Below, piece after piece: positions 9,391-16,949 of a DNA stretch of 60,797 nt. Numbering within the stretch: position 1 is the first letter of the stretch; each line of letters starts with the position of its first letter. The stretch lies in NCBI GenBank assembly GCA_022841825.1, contig JALHQT010000011.1, positions 1 to 60,797 on the forward strand, read 5' to 3'. This DNA is from Anaerolineae bacterium (GTDB lineage: Bacteria; Chloroflexota; Anaerolineae; Aggregatilineales; Phototrophicaceae). Below the pieces are notes generated by a model that worked only from the letters and a program-made list of their open reading frames with translations, did no database searches and had not been told where the DNA came from. Made by a program: the position numbers and the translations under genes.

Positions 9391-10254
9391 ATGGACACAC
9401 TGACAAGCGCGCTCTTCGCGCTGCCCTTTTTGATCTATATGTTCGTCCAGGTGCTGCGCAAGCAGTCGGGGCATAGCTGGCTGGATCGGCTGCTGGGGTT
9501 TGTCGCGCTGCTCGTCCCGACGAGCGCCATCTTCCTGAATACAATAGGCGCTGCTACAACACCCGACGCTGGTAGTATCGTGCTGGTGCTAGGTGTTATA
9601 TCCATTGGCTTGGGCGGTATCCTGCTCCTGATGGAGCGCAAACAGGCGGGATACCGCTTCAGCAAGTCGCGCGGTCTATTGAGCACCGGGATTGGCGTGC
9701 TGCTCATCGCGACACTACTGACGACGCCGCTAATCACGAGCCTGATGTCCGGCGGCGCTGGGCTGTCAGGCGACGCCTTCGCAGAAACGGCGCTAGCGGC
9801 ATCGCCTATGGAGGGCGACATGGGGTCGAGCGGCGAAGTATTCGTGGGATCTTTGGCATCACCCACCCCTTCGCCGACAGCGCAGTCGACGCCGACGCTC
9901 ATGCCGACGGCAACCTTCACGCCGTTCCCCAGCGCAACGCCCATGCCAACGCTGCCTGCGCTCGTGCTGCCCACCTCTACGCCTGGCGCGATGCCCGCAC
10001 TGGCAACACCGAACGCCGATGGAAATCCGACGACGACGACAGATGGCAGCGCGATCTGCCAGGTCACGACAGGCGCAAATCTCAATCTGCGACAGTCACC
10101 CGGTACCGACACAGCGATCCTGACCACAATCCCCAACGGGACGACATTGACCGCAACCGAGACGACGGATGACCGCATCTGGTGGCAGGTGAGCCACAAT
10201 GGTCAGGTCGGCTGGGTCATCCGCGACTATCTATACTTCGGTGCAGAGTGTTGA
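9391..10254 (+). CDS. Membrane protein with C-terminal bacterial SH3 domain
   Basis: A 287-residue protein with three or four hydrophobic N-terminal segments (about 5-120). A Pro/Thr/Ser-rich linker of about 60 residues follows (SPTPSPTAQSTPTLMPTA), then a bacterial SH3 domain at about 222-285 (GANLNLRQSPGTDTAILTTI, DDRIWWQVSHNGQVGWV). The domain faces outward and probably contacts cell-wall material. It lies 24 bases after the second permease and before a terminator-like hairpin, so it is the last gene of the efflux operon. A link to export is contextual only. Confidence 0.8.
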   Translation: MDTLTSALFALPFLIYMFVQVLRKQSGHSWLDRLLGFVALLVPTSAIFLNTIGAATTPDAGSIVLVLGVISIGLGGILLLMERKQAGYRFSKSRGLLSTGIGVLLIATLLTTPLITSLMSGGAGLSGDAFAETALAASPMEGDMGSSGEVFVGSLASPTPSPTAQSTPTLMPTATFTPFPSATPMPTLPALVLPTSTPGAMPALATPNADGNPTTTTDGSAICQVTTGANLNLRQSPGTDTAILTTIPNGTTLTATETTDDRIWWQVSHNGQVGWVIRDYLYFGAEC

Positions 10255-10267
10255 TCGGCAGTATGCT

Positions 10268-10300
10268 GAGTGTGCCTCTGCATTTTGCACAGGCACACTC
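10268..10300 (+). terminator. Terminator-like hairpin after the efflux operon
   Basis: GAGTGTGCCTCTGC and GCACAGGCACACTC form a 14-base stem with one mismatch around an ATTTT loop, 13 bases after the stop of the SH3 membrane protein. The downstream T run is short (CTTGAAT), so termination may be incomplete. Confidence 0.6.
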
Positions 10301-10463
10301 TTGAATCCGGCTGACCAAGATCGACACCCTTCTGACGACTTCGCTCTCCTAAACATCTATGCTGACAGATGAGATGAGCGTTGAAACGCCCCTTACACCC
10401 ACCCCGAGGAAGTTGTTTCAGCGGTCATCTCGCCACTGTATCACACCAGCTAAGGAGTCTGTC

Positions 10464-11147
10464 ATGGTTCTCAAACGTTTCGGAATCGCTGTGGTTGTCG
10501 CGCTTCTGCTGTCGCTGCTTGTGCTGCCAGCCGCCGCGCAGCAGCCCAACCTGGTCGTCCTAGTGGGCGACACGCGCGTGCTGACGGGTCCTGGTGGCAG
10601 CCCCACCAACAATGTGCTGCGCGCCTGCCAGACCTTCTACCTGCGAGAAGTCAGCAGCGATGGTCAGTTCGCGCGCTTGTTCATCACGCCGAGCGTGAGC
10701 GTCTGGGTCAGCGCGAGTGTCGTGCAGGATGTTGGCGAGAACTATGGGCAGCGCAACGGCTCACCCGCATCATGCAGCGGCGTGCCGCTTGCTGCGCCGA
10801 GCGTGACGGTCGCCACCACCGCAGCCCCTGCCGCAGGGACCGCACAGCCGACACAAACGAGCAGCACCGCCACACCTGCACCGAGCAGCACCAACACGCG
10901 CATCTCCCCCAATCTGGTGCTTGTCAACACGAATAGTGCCTTGTTGAGCGCGCCGAGTGGCAGCAGCACCGGGCTAAACGTCCGCACCTGCCAAACGTAC
11001 TTCGCAGTTGAAATCAGCGCCGACCGTCAGTTCTACCGTCTGCAAATCACGCCGAACACGTCCGGCTGGATTTCCGCCGCGAACGTGCAAGATGTCGCGG
11101 AGAATTACGGTCAGCGGAATGGCGAGGCGCGCCTGCCAGGCTGCTAA
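10464..11147 (+). CDS. Secreted protein with two tandem SH3-like repeats
   Basis: ATG at 10464 follows AAGGAG at a good distance and opens a clear signal peptide (VVVALLLSLLVLPAAAQ); an earlier in-frame start would hide it. The 227-residue protein has two homologous units of about 75 residues joined by a Thr/Ala/Pro-rich linker. Unit 1 contains RACQTFYLREVSSDGQFARL and ends VQDVGENYGQRNG; unit 2 contains RTCQTYFAVEISADRQFYRL and ends VQDVAENYGQRNG. The fold resembles a bacterial SH3 domain. It is separated from the efflux operon by a hairpin. No specific function is recognised; a wall-associated role is inferred. Confidence 0.75.
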   Translation: MVLKRFGIAVVVALLLSLLVLPAAAQQPNLVVLVGDTRVLTGPGGSPTNNVLRACQTFYLREVSSDGQFARLFITPSVSVWVSASVVQDVGENYGQRNGSPASCSGVPLAAPSVTVATTAAPAAGTAQPTQTSSTATPAPSSTNTRISPNLVLVNTNSALLSAPSGSSTGLNVRTCQTYFAVEISADRQFYRLQITPNTSGWISAANVQDVAENYGQRNGEARLPGC

Positions 11148-11181
11148 CAACAGCGCAAACGCATATAGAATGTCGAGTTTT

Positions 11182-11214
11182 GCCGGGCGTATCTTCTACC
11201 AAAATTCGCCCGGC
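11182..11214 (+). terminator. GC-rich hairpin after the SH3-repeat gene
   Basis: GCCGGGCG and CGCCCGGC form a perfect 8-base stem around a 17-base loop, 35 bases after the stop codon of the SH3-repeat gene. There is no T tract, so it may act as a weak terminator or an mRNA end stabiliser. Confidence 0.4.
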
Positions 11215-11312
11215 ATGAGCTACGCAGGCAGTTACGCCGTGTGGGGGCTACTTCGCGTATCCGAGGGTAAAATGACGCCTCATGAGACTCGCCGATAGTC
11301 ATGGTGCAGCCC

Positions 11313-12519
11313 TGTAGTAGCAACAAATCCAACCTAGAATCGGTATAATCCGACGATCTGACCATTTCGAGCAAACCATTCATCGATGATCTGGCATTTC
11401 ATCTATCTTGTTGTGCTTCTGCTCTGGGAAAGTCTGCGCTTCAGTCGGCTCGCACCGGATGCCAAAACCGTTGAACTCCTGTTGCTGCGCCAGCAGCTTC
11501 TGATCCTGCGGCGGCATCAGAAACGCGGGCCGACCATCACTCGCCCGGAAAAACTGCTGTTGTTGGCGGTGGTTGAGCAGCTCCGACGGATGGTCGTATT
11601 GCCCAAGGCTCAACTGGAGCAGTTGAACCTGGTCTTCAGCCCCGATACCCTCCTCCGGTGGCACCGTGAGCTCGTCAAACGCAAGTGGACCTTCAACCAG
11701 CAAGCGAAGAAAGTGGGGCGACCCGCTGTTGAGCCCGAGATCATCCAGTTGGTGCTCCAACTCGGCCGAGAAAACCGTTGGGGCGATGACCGCATCACCG
11801 GAGAACTGAAGAAGCTCGGCTACCGGATCAGCCATGAAACAGTCCGCCAGATTCTGCGCCGACACGGCATTGTGCCCGTTCCACAAAGAAGGCCATCCTC
11901 GACATGGCGAACCTTCCTCAATCACTACCAGGGCACATTGTTGGCGTGTGATTTCTTCACCGTCGAGACCATTCGCCTGCAAACGCTCTACGTCTTCTTC
12001 TTCATCGAGGTCGGGACACGTCGTATCCATATCGCCGACGTGACCACTCATCCAACGCAGGCGTGGGTGACCCAGCAAGCGCGCCAGCTCGTCTGGAACC
12101 TGCAGGAGCAGGAAGAAGGGTTCACGCATCTCATTCGGAATAACGATGACAAGTATGGCATGTCGTTTGATGCCGTGTTTGCGTCTGAAGGGATCGAGGT
12201 TGTCCACACACCGGTACGAGCCCCGCGTGCAAACGCTTATGCCGAACGCTGGGTGCGCTCGGTGCGTGAGGAATGTCTCGACCGGGTGATCATACTCAAC
12301 CCGGCGCATCTGAAGAATGTGCTGCACGAGTATGAGCGTCTTTTCAACACGGCACGACCGCATCAGGGGATTGGGCAAAAGATTCCTGATCCAGCCCCGG
12401 AACGTTCAATCAGCGGGACGGTCAAGCGGCGCGATCTCCTCGGAGGTGTGCTCCACGACTACTATCGAGCTGCTTGACGCACGGGAAACACCGCGTCGAT
12501 ACAGTTTTTTGCTACTACA
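11313..12519 (+). mobile_element. Complete 1.2 kb insertion sequence
   Basis: The ends form an 11-base perfect inverted repeat: TGTAGTAGCAA at 11313-11323 and TTGCTACTACA at 12509-12519. A single transposase gene fills the element (11386-12477). The ends begin TGTAG like those of the IS at 43838-45141, whose transposase is homologous, so both belong to one IS group. No convincing target duplication was found; the flanks are parts of an older IS. Confidence 0.8.
11386..12477 (+). CDS. Integrase-core (rve) transposase with altered catalytic residue
   Basis: A 363-residue transposase. There is an N-terminal hydrophobic segment, a conserved ELLLLRQQLLILRRHQKR region, an HTH-like region and an rve catalytic domain from about 185. 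The first catalytic Asp is D189 (LACDFFTVET) and the Glu is E287 (RANAYAERWVRSVREEC). The second acidic position is Asn252 in LIRNNDDKY, where the homologue at 43872-44966 has LIRDRDSKY. Alignment with the spacing to the tyrosine and to the Glu makes N252 the catalytic position, so this copy may be inactive unless D254 substitutes. The gene is otherwise intact. Confidence 0.88.
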   Translation: MIWHFIYLVVLLLWESLRFSRLAPDAKTVELLLLRQQLLILRRHQKRGPTITRPEKLLLLAVVEQLRRMVVLPKAQLEQLNLVFSPDTLLRWHRELVKRKWTFNQQAKKVGRPAVEPEIIQLVLQLGRENRWGDDRITGELKKLGYRISHETVRQILRRHGIVPVPQRRPSSTWRTFLNHYQGTLLACDFFTVETIRLQTLYVFFFIEVGTRRIHIADVTTHPTQAWVTQQARQLVWNLQEQEEGFTHLIRNNDDKYGMSFDAVFASEGIEVVHTPVRAPRANAYAERWVRSVREECLDRVIILNPAHLKNVLHEYERLFNTARPHQGIGQKIPDPAPERSISGTVKRRDLLGGVLHDYYRAA

Positions 12520-12612
12520 GCACTGGCAGGGATCGGGATATGACCGTTGATGCCTGATGCGGACGCGCGTGATTGAAGTAACGAACGTACGCCGCGACCT
12601 TGACCCGCAGAT

Positions 12613-12689
12613 GGCTTAGCTATCCAGGCATTCTCGACGACATCCATAGCGCGTTTCTCAAGCACCGCATTGCTCACATTGCGAGCTAG
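12613..12689 (+). pseudogene. 3' remnant of a second DeoR-family regulator gene
   Basis: From 12630 the plus strand reads ILDDIHSAFLKHRIAHIAS and a TAG stop. The intact DeoR-family gene at 29553-30323 ends IPDDIRSAFLKHQVDVHIAS. Nucleotide identity is high over this stretch and weak similarity continues leftwards to the IS remnant junction. Only the last 20-25 codons survive. The relic ends at the end of the leftward sugar operon. Confidence 0.65.
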
Positions 12690-13657
12690 CCTTCCGACAA
12701 CGGCTTCATGAACTGAAAGACCCTATCGCCAAGGCGTGGGAGCCACTCGTGTCCGAAATCGGGATACACCGCCAGCGACTTCGCTGATGTGATCTTGTTG
12801 TAGGCGGCGAACTGCGTCGAGGGTGGGCAGATAGTGTCCATCAGCCCAACACCCATCAGGACTTCCGCACGGATGCGCGGCGCGAGATGCTGCACGTCGA
12901 TGTAGCCCAGCTTTCGGAATATCTCGCCTTCTCTCTGGTGCAGTGGGTCATGATGACGGAAGTAGGTCTTGAGTTCTTCGTAGGCATCTTTCGCCTGATC
13001 CATCTCCCACACCCGCTGATAGTCGCACAGGAACGGGAAGGATGGCGCGGCACGTCGAATACGCGGCTCCAGCGCGGCGCATGCCAGGGTCAGTCCGCCA
13101 CCCTGGCTGCCGCCCGTCACGCCGACGCGCGTCTCATCGACTTCGGGCATTACCATCAAAATGCGAGCAAGTTGTGCCGTATCCAGGAAAATATGCCTGA
13201 ACAGTAGGTTTTCAGGCGGACCGTCCAAGCCGCGAATGATCTGCCCGCTGTGGGTCGTCCCCTTGTGCCCACCGACATCTTCCGAGCGCCCGCCTTGCCC
13301 GCGACAGTCCATTGCCGCGACAACGAACCCTTGCGCGGGGAATGCGAGCAGCTCGACCCAATCTGGCGATGCACCCGTATAGCCGTGAAAGATCAGTATG
13401 GCAGGATGCTTTGTCGCCTTCTGCCTGGGTCGCACGAATTTGGCATGGATGCGCGCGCCACCGACACCCGTGAAATACAGATGGAAGCAGTCAGCGAAAC
13501 TGCATGTGAAGTCTGCCGGAATCAGCTCAAGCTGATCGTCGAGCGCACGCATCTCAGCAAGCGCGCTGTCCCAGTACTGGTCAAAGTCGTCAGGCTTGGG
13601 GTTGGTGCCCTGGTACGTCTGCAATTGGTCAAATGGCATATCGAACAGGAGAGGCAT
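12686..13657 (-). CDS. CE7-type acetyl esterase (acetyl xylan esterase / cephalosporin-C deacetylase family)
   Basis: An alpha/beta hydrolase of 323 residues, the normal length for carbohydrate esterase family 7. Family motifs: YWDSAL near 29, CRGQGG at 118-123, nucleophile Ser184 in GGSQGG, an acidic residue near 275 (GLMDTICPP) and the catalytic His near 303 (FGHEWLPR). It removes acetyl groups from oligosaccharides; there is no signal peptide, so it probably acts on imported sugars. It is the last gene of the leftward sugar operon, 67 bases after the six-hairpin glycosidase. Confidence 0.9.
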   Translation of the reverse strand: MPLLFDMPFDQLQTYQGTNPKPDDFDQYWDSALAEMRALDDQLELIPADFTCSFADCFHLYFTGVGGARIHAKFVRPRQKATKHPAILIFHGYTGASPDWVELLAFPAQGFVVAAMDCRGQGGRSEDVGGHKGTTHSGQIIRGLDGPPENLLFRHIFLDTAQLARILMVMPEVDETRVGVTGGSQGGGLTLACAALEPRIRRAAPSFPFLCDYQRVWEMDQAKDAYEELKTYFRHHDPLHQREGEIFRKLGYIDVQHLAPRIRAEVLMGVGLMDTICPPSTQFAAYNKITSAKSLAVYPDFGHEWLPRLGDRVFQFMKPLSEG

Positions 13658-13724
13658 GATGATCTCCGGGAGTTAGACGCAAGGCAAGCAATGCTGCAAA
13701 TTGTAACGCTTCCGCATAGGATGA

Positions 13725-15965
13725 TTAGTGCAGAAGCCGGATTGTCTGCTGCGCAACGAACGGCAGCTCTATCTTTGTAGTCGCTGCGGTTTCAGCCCTG
13801 TCCTCAAGTATCACGCGCGTGAAGCCCTCAGGACGATACAGCAGAATGCGTTTCGGCTGCTGGCTGCGCGTCGTATCAAATGTCAGATGCAGTGCCCCAT
13901 CGCCAGCCGCGTCCAACGACAGATCGAGCGTCACCGCGCCGTAGCGCGTCGGCGTCGCCTCCAGGCGTATGCTCGCGTTCGGCTGGAGCCATTCAGGTGC
14001 CACCCCCATCAGCAAGTCCAAGCCCTGCGAATGCTCGAACACAAGCAGGCTGCGCGCCAGGCGGATGAACTCGGCAGACGCCCAGTTGTGCGGCATATCG
14101 CCGACGAGCTGCTCATATGTCGCGCTACGCAGGCTCTGCTCCTCTCGCCAGACGCGCGTTGGACTGGCATGATTGGCGAAGTCATAAAGATAGTCAATCG
14201 CCTTGTCCGCGCGCCCTGCGTACAACCAAACATGCCCGTTAAAGCCCGCCGAGTAGTTCCAGAGCGCGTTGTACGGAATCCAACCGGTGTTGGCTGGCAC
14301 ACCCTCTTCCTCGTCGATCAGCTCGAGCAGATGGCAGAAGTTCTGCACGAGTGGATCATCGGGCGCGAAGACCTCGCCAGGGTAGATGGCATGTGCTAGC
14401 GCCCAGGTCGCCGTCCCAGGATTCATCCGATAGTACGGGCTGACCTCGCCCTCGTAATCGGGGATCTGCACATGTTCGCTGCTCGCGCCCGGCATACAGA
14501 TCGGCAGATACGGCGTGCCATCGGGCATCGTCCGCACGTCGCGCGCCGCCTTTTCGCGGAAGACCGACAGCAAATCTTCGTACTCAAACGTGAAGCGCTC
14601 AACATCGGCAGTGTAGCCGAGCTTCTTCGCCGCCTCGACCGCCTTCTTCAAGCCCGCCAGCGTCCAGAGGGCGGTGGTGTATTCGGGGCGATTGCCACCC
14701 ATGCCGCCATCGGCAAACGTCGCGGGCATCAGATTGTACTCCGCCGCGCCTTCACCCCGCTTTTTCGACTCTTCACGCAACCAGCGGATATAGCTCACGC
14801 CGTTCTGGATGACGCTCCACATCGACGCCAGCCGCTCCCAATCGTCGTTCAGCTCGCACTGGCGAATGAGCGTCGCGATCGAGATGCCCGTCTCTTTCGG
14901 ATGAAAGTCGAGCTGCATGATCGCACCGCTCGGCTGGACACGGCGCAGCAGCGCATTGATCCCCTGCTCACCCGCGCTGGCGTGCCCCAGGTAGCGCGCT
15001 GCTTCCAGGATGAAGTAGCCATCGACCACCCATAAGCCACGATAGCTGGTCGGTCCAACCTGGAATTCCGGCAGCCCGTCCTTGATCTCACGTGCTTGCA
15101 GGATGTTGCGTGCGCAGGCGTCGATCATGTCCATGATGCCCGTGTCGGGGATGTGCCAGTCGAGCGGTTTGGTCGGATATGTGTCCCAGAAGCGCCGTTC
15201 TGCTTCCAGCGCCGCCTGCGCCCATGTCAGATCGCAGCCCTCGACATCAGCATGATTGACCGGAAAGATGAAGGCTCCGTGTACAGGGGTGTTTGCTGTC
15301 ACCGTCAGGATGGGCGTGCGCATTCGTGCGACAGGACCGAAGTGCTGCGCCTGCGCCATTTGCAGCGGGTAGGGCGCGGAGACATAGGCAAGGCGTCCCT
15401 CGGAGGAAGCAGAGTCGGAGTATTTCGCCTGATGCGCCGGGACCAGGAACAGCGATGGGATGTGCTTCCAGTGCTGCGCATCGACCATGTAGATGGTTGG
15501 CGACTGCTCGCTGCTGAAAATCTCATTTGGATCGATCTCGGTTTCCGGTACTATGAAGACCTTGCCGAGTGCTTGACCATCGACCCAGACCGCCGTATCG
15601 ACCGTATCATAGCCCGGCGCACATTCGACCGTCCACAACACAATATCGGTGCGTTTGCCCTCATGTTCATGACCGAAGGCGAGCAGCCGGAGCAGCGCGT
15701 GTGGGTACTCAATCGTCGTCTCGACAAAGGGGTGTTTCGCCGTCGTGGTGGACTGTGTGATGCCTGTTAACCGCTTTGGGCTTTGCAAGCCAAAGCTGAA
15801 GACCTTGTTAAACCAGTAGACGCCCTCCGCCGGGATCGAATTGACGTAGTCATAGAGCAGCGCGCCTTCTTCGCTCACCAACGTCTTGTGCGGGTCATCG
15901 GGATGCCCGATGCACGTCCAGGTCACACTCGATGCATATTGATGCGTCACTTGTCGTGTGGTCAT
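13725..15965 (-). CDS. Six-hairpin glycosidase family protein
   Basis: A 746-residue protein. It has an N-terminal beta-rich region to about 230 and then an (alpha/alpha)6-barrel-like region with GLWVVDGYFILEAARYLG, LIRQCELNDDWERLASMW, NTGWIPYNALWNYSAGFNGH and WASAEFIRLARSLL, followed by a small C-terminal beta domain. This organisation is typical of clan GH-L/GH-G-like enzymes, but no family was identified with certainty. There is no signal peptide. The start lies three bases after the kinase stop codon, indicating translational coupling within the operon. Catalytic residues are not assigned. Confidence 0.7.
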   Translation of the reverse strand: MTTRQVTHQYASSVTWTCIGHPDDPHKTLVSEEGALLYDYVNSIPAEGVYWFNKVFSFGLQSPKRLTGITQSTTTAKHPFVETTIEYPHALLRLLAFGHEHEGKRTDIVLWTVECAPGYDTVDTAVWVDGQALGKVFIVPETEIDPNEIFSSEQSPTIYMVDAQHWKHIPSLFLVPAHQAKYSDSASSEGRLAYVSAPYPLQMAQAQHFGPVARMRTPILTVTANTPVHGAFIFPVNHADVEGCDLTWAQAALEAERRFWDTYPTKPLDWHIPDTGIMDMIDACARNILQAREIKDGLPEFQVGPTSYRGLWVVDGYFILEAARYLGHASAGEQGINALLRRVQPSGAIMQLDFHPKETGISIATLIRQCELNDDWERLASMWSVIQNGVSYIRWLREESKKRGEGAAEYNLMPATFADGGMGGNRPEYTTALWTLAGLKKAVEAAKKLGYTADVERFTFEYEDLLSVFREKAARDVRTMPDGTPYLPICMPGASSEHVQIPDYEGEVSPYYRMNPGTATWALAHAIYPGEVFAPDDPLVQNFCHLLELIDEEEGVPANTGWIPYNALWNYSAGFNGHVWLYAGRADKAIDYLYDFANHASPTRVWREEQSLRSATYEQLVGDMPHNWASAEFIRLARSLLVFEHSQGLDLLMGVAPEWLQPNASIRLEATPTRYGAVTLDLSLDAAGDGALHLTFDTTRSQQPKRILLYRPEGFTRVILEDRAETAATTKIELPFVAQQTIRLLH

Positions 15966-15968
15966 CTC

Positions 15969-16949
15969 TTATTGTCTTTGCTGTAGGCTGGTCTTGAGAG
16001 TTGTGAGAAACTGGTCGTCCAGCGGAGCGCACATCTGTCGCGCCAGCAACGCCGCGCCGACAGCCGCCGGGAACCGAGGTTGCACGATGCGACAGGCGGG
16101 CAGGCGACGAAGGACCGCTTGCGCCAGCGGTGTGGTGATGATGCTGCCCGCCTGCATCATCCCGCCTACGCAGACGAGACTCGGTGCATCACCCAGCGTG
16201 AGGCGCTGGGCGACGGCGACGACACAGCGTGCCACCTCGTCCATACCGCTGGCGATGATCGCCTGCGCAGCCCGGTCGTGCTGTTCGGCGGCAGCGACGA
16301 CGACGCGACTGAGTGCCGCAATTTCACTCACAGTGATCTTGGCGGAATAGAGACGCTGCATGATCTGCGGGATGCCCTCGATCCCCAACGCCTGAAGCAC
16401 TGCATCATGCATGAGGGTCGCTTCGCCGCGCCCATCGTAGGCAGCAGCAGCGGCTTTGATCGCCTGAATGCCCAGCCAGTAGCCACCGCCCTCATCCGCG
16501 ATCAGGTGTCCCCAACCGCCGCACATCCAGCGCTCGCCCTGGGCGTTCATGCCAAAGCACGACGTGCCGGTGCCGATGATCTGCACAATGCCCGGTTCGC
16601 CCGCCAGCCCACCCGCCAGCGCGATCCGGCAGTCGTGATCGACACCGATTGTATCCTCCGGGGCGAGCCGAAGATGCCGAGCGATTTCGCGTACGACATC
16701 GCGGTCGCTCTCTGAGACCACGCCCGCGATGCCGAGGAACGCTGCTGCGAAATATGAGTCGTCAACGCCCGCCTCGGCTGCCGCCAGGTGTACCGCCGCG
16801 CCGATACTCCGCCGCGCCAGCTCCACGCTGGTGTTACCGAAGTTCGACGCGCCCGCCACGCCGATGCCACACACGTTTCCGACATCATTGAGGATGACTG
16901 CCTGAGTCTTCGTGCCGCCGCCATCGACGCCAAGATAGTGGGCGCTCAT
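15969..16949 (-). CDS. BadF/BadG-type sugar kinase, N-acetylglucosamine kinase-like
   Basis: A 326-residue ASKHA-fold kinase. The phosphate-1 loop is LGVDGGGTKTQAVI (6-19), the phosphate-2 loop is IIGTGTSCFG near 115, and GGWGHLIADEGGGYWLG is the family signature. This matches BadF/BadG/BcrA/BcrD ATPases that include N-acetylglucosamine and glucosamine kinases. It probably phosphorylates a hexosamine or another monosaccharide released by the locus. ATG at 16949 overlaps the isomerase stop by four bases and is where family similarity begins; a longer open frame upstream overlaps that gene and is discarded. Confidence 0.87.
   Translation of the reverse strand: MSAHYLGVDGGGTKTQAVILNDVGNVCGIGVAGASNFGNTSVELARRSIGAAVHLAAAEAGVDDSYFAAAFLGIAGVVSESDRDVVREIARHLRLAPEDTIGVDHDCRIALAGGLAGEPGIVQIIGTGTSCFGMNAQGERWMCGGWGHLIADEGGGYWLGIQAIKAAAAAYDGRGEATLMHDAVLQALGIEGIPQIMQRLYSAKITVSEIAALSRVVVAAAEQHDRAAQAIIASGMDEVARCVVAVAQRLTLGDAPSLVCVGGMMQAGSIITTPLAQAVLRRLPACRIVQPRFPAAVGAALLARQMCAPLDDQFLTTLKTSLQQRQ

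Larger units (their letters stand above)
11240..12612 (-). mobile_element. Older IS remnant split by a younger IS
   Basis: Bases 11240-11312 match the end of the IS at 60496 almost base for base (TGTGGGGGCTACTTCGCG followed by the complement of the GGLHxDYRRVS codons). Bases 12520 to about 12612 read on the minus strand as AAYVRYFNHARPHQ, which corresponds to KEYVVYFNTDRPHQ in the right-end copy. So a minus-strand transposase C-terminus lies on both sides of the 1.2 kb IS at 11313-12519. About 60-90 bases of the original element are missing at the junction. The rest of the old element is gone. Confidence 0.7.
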
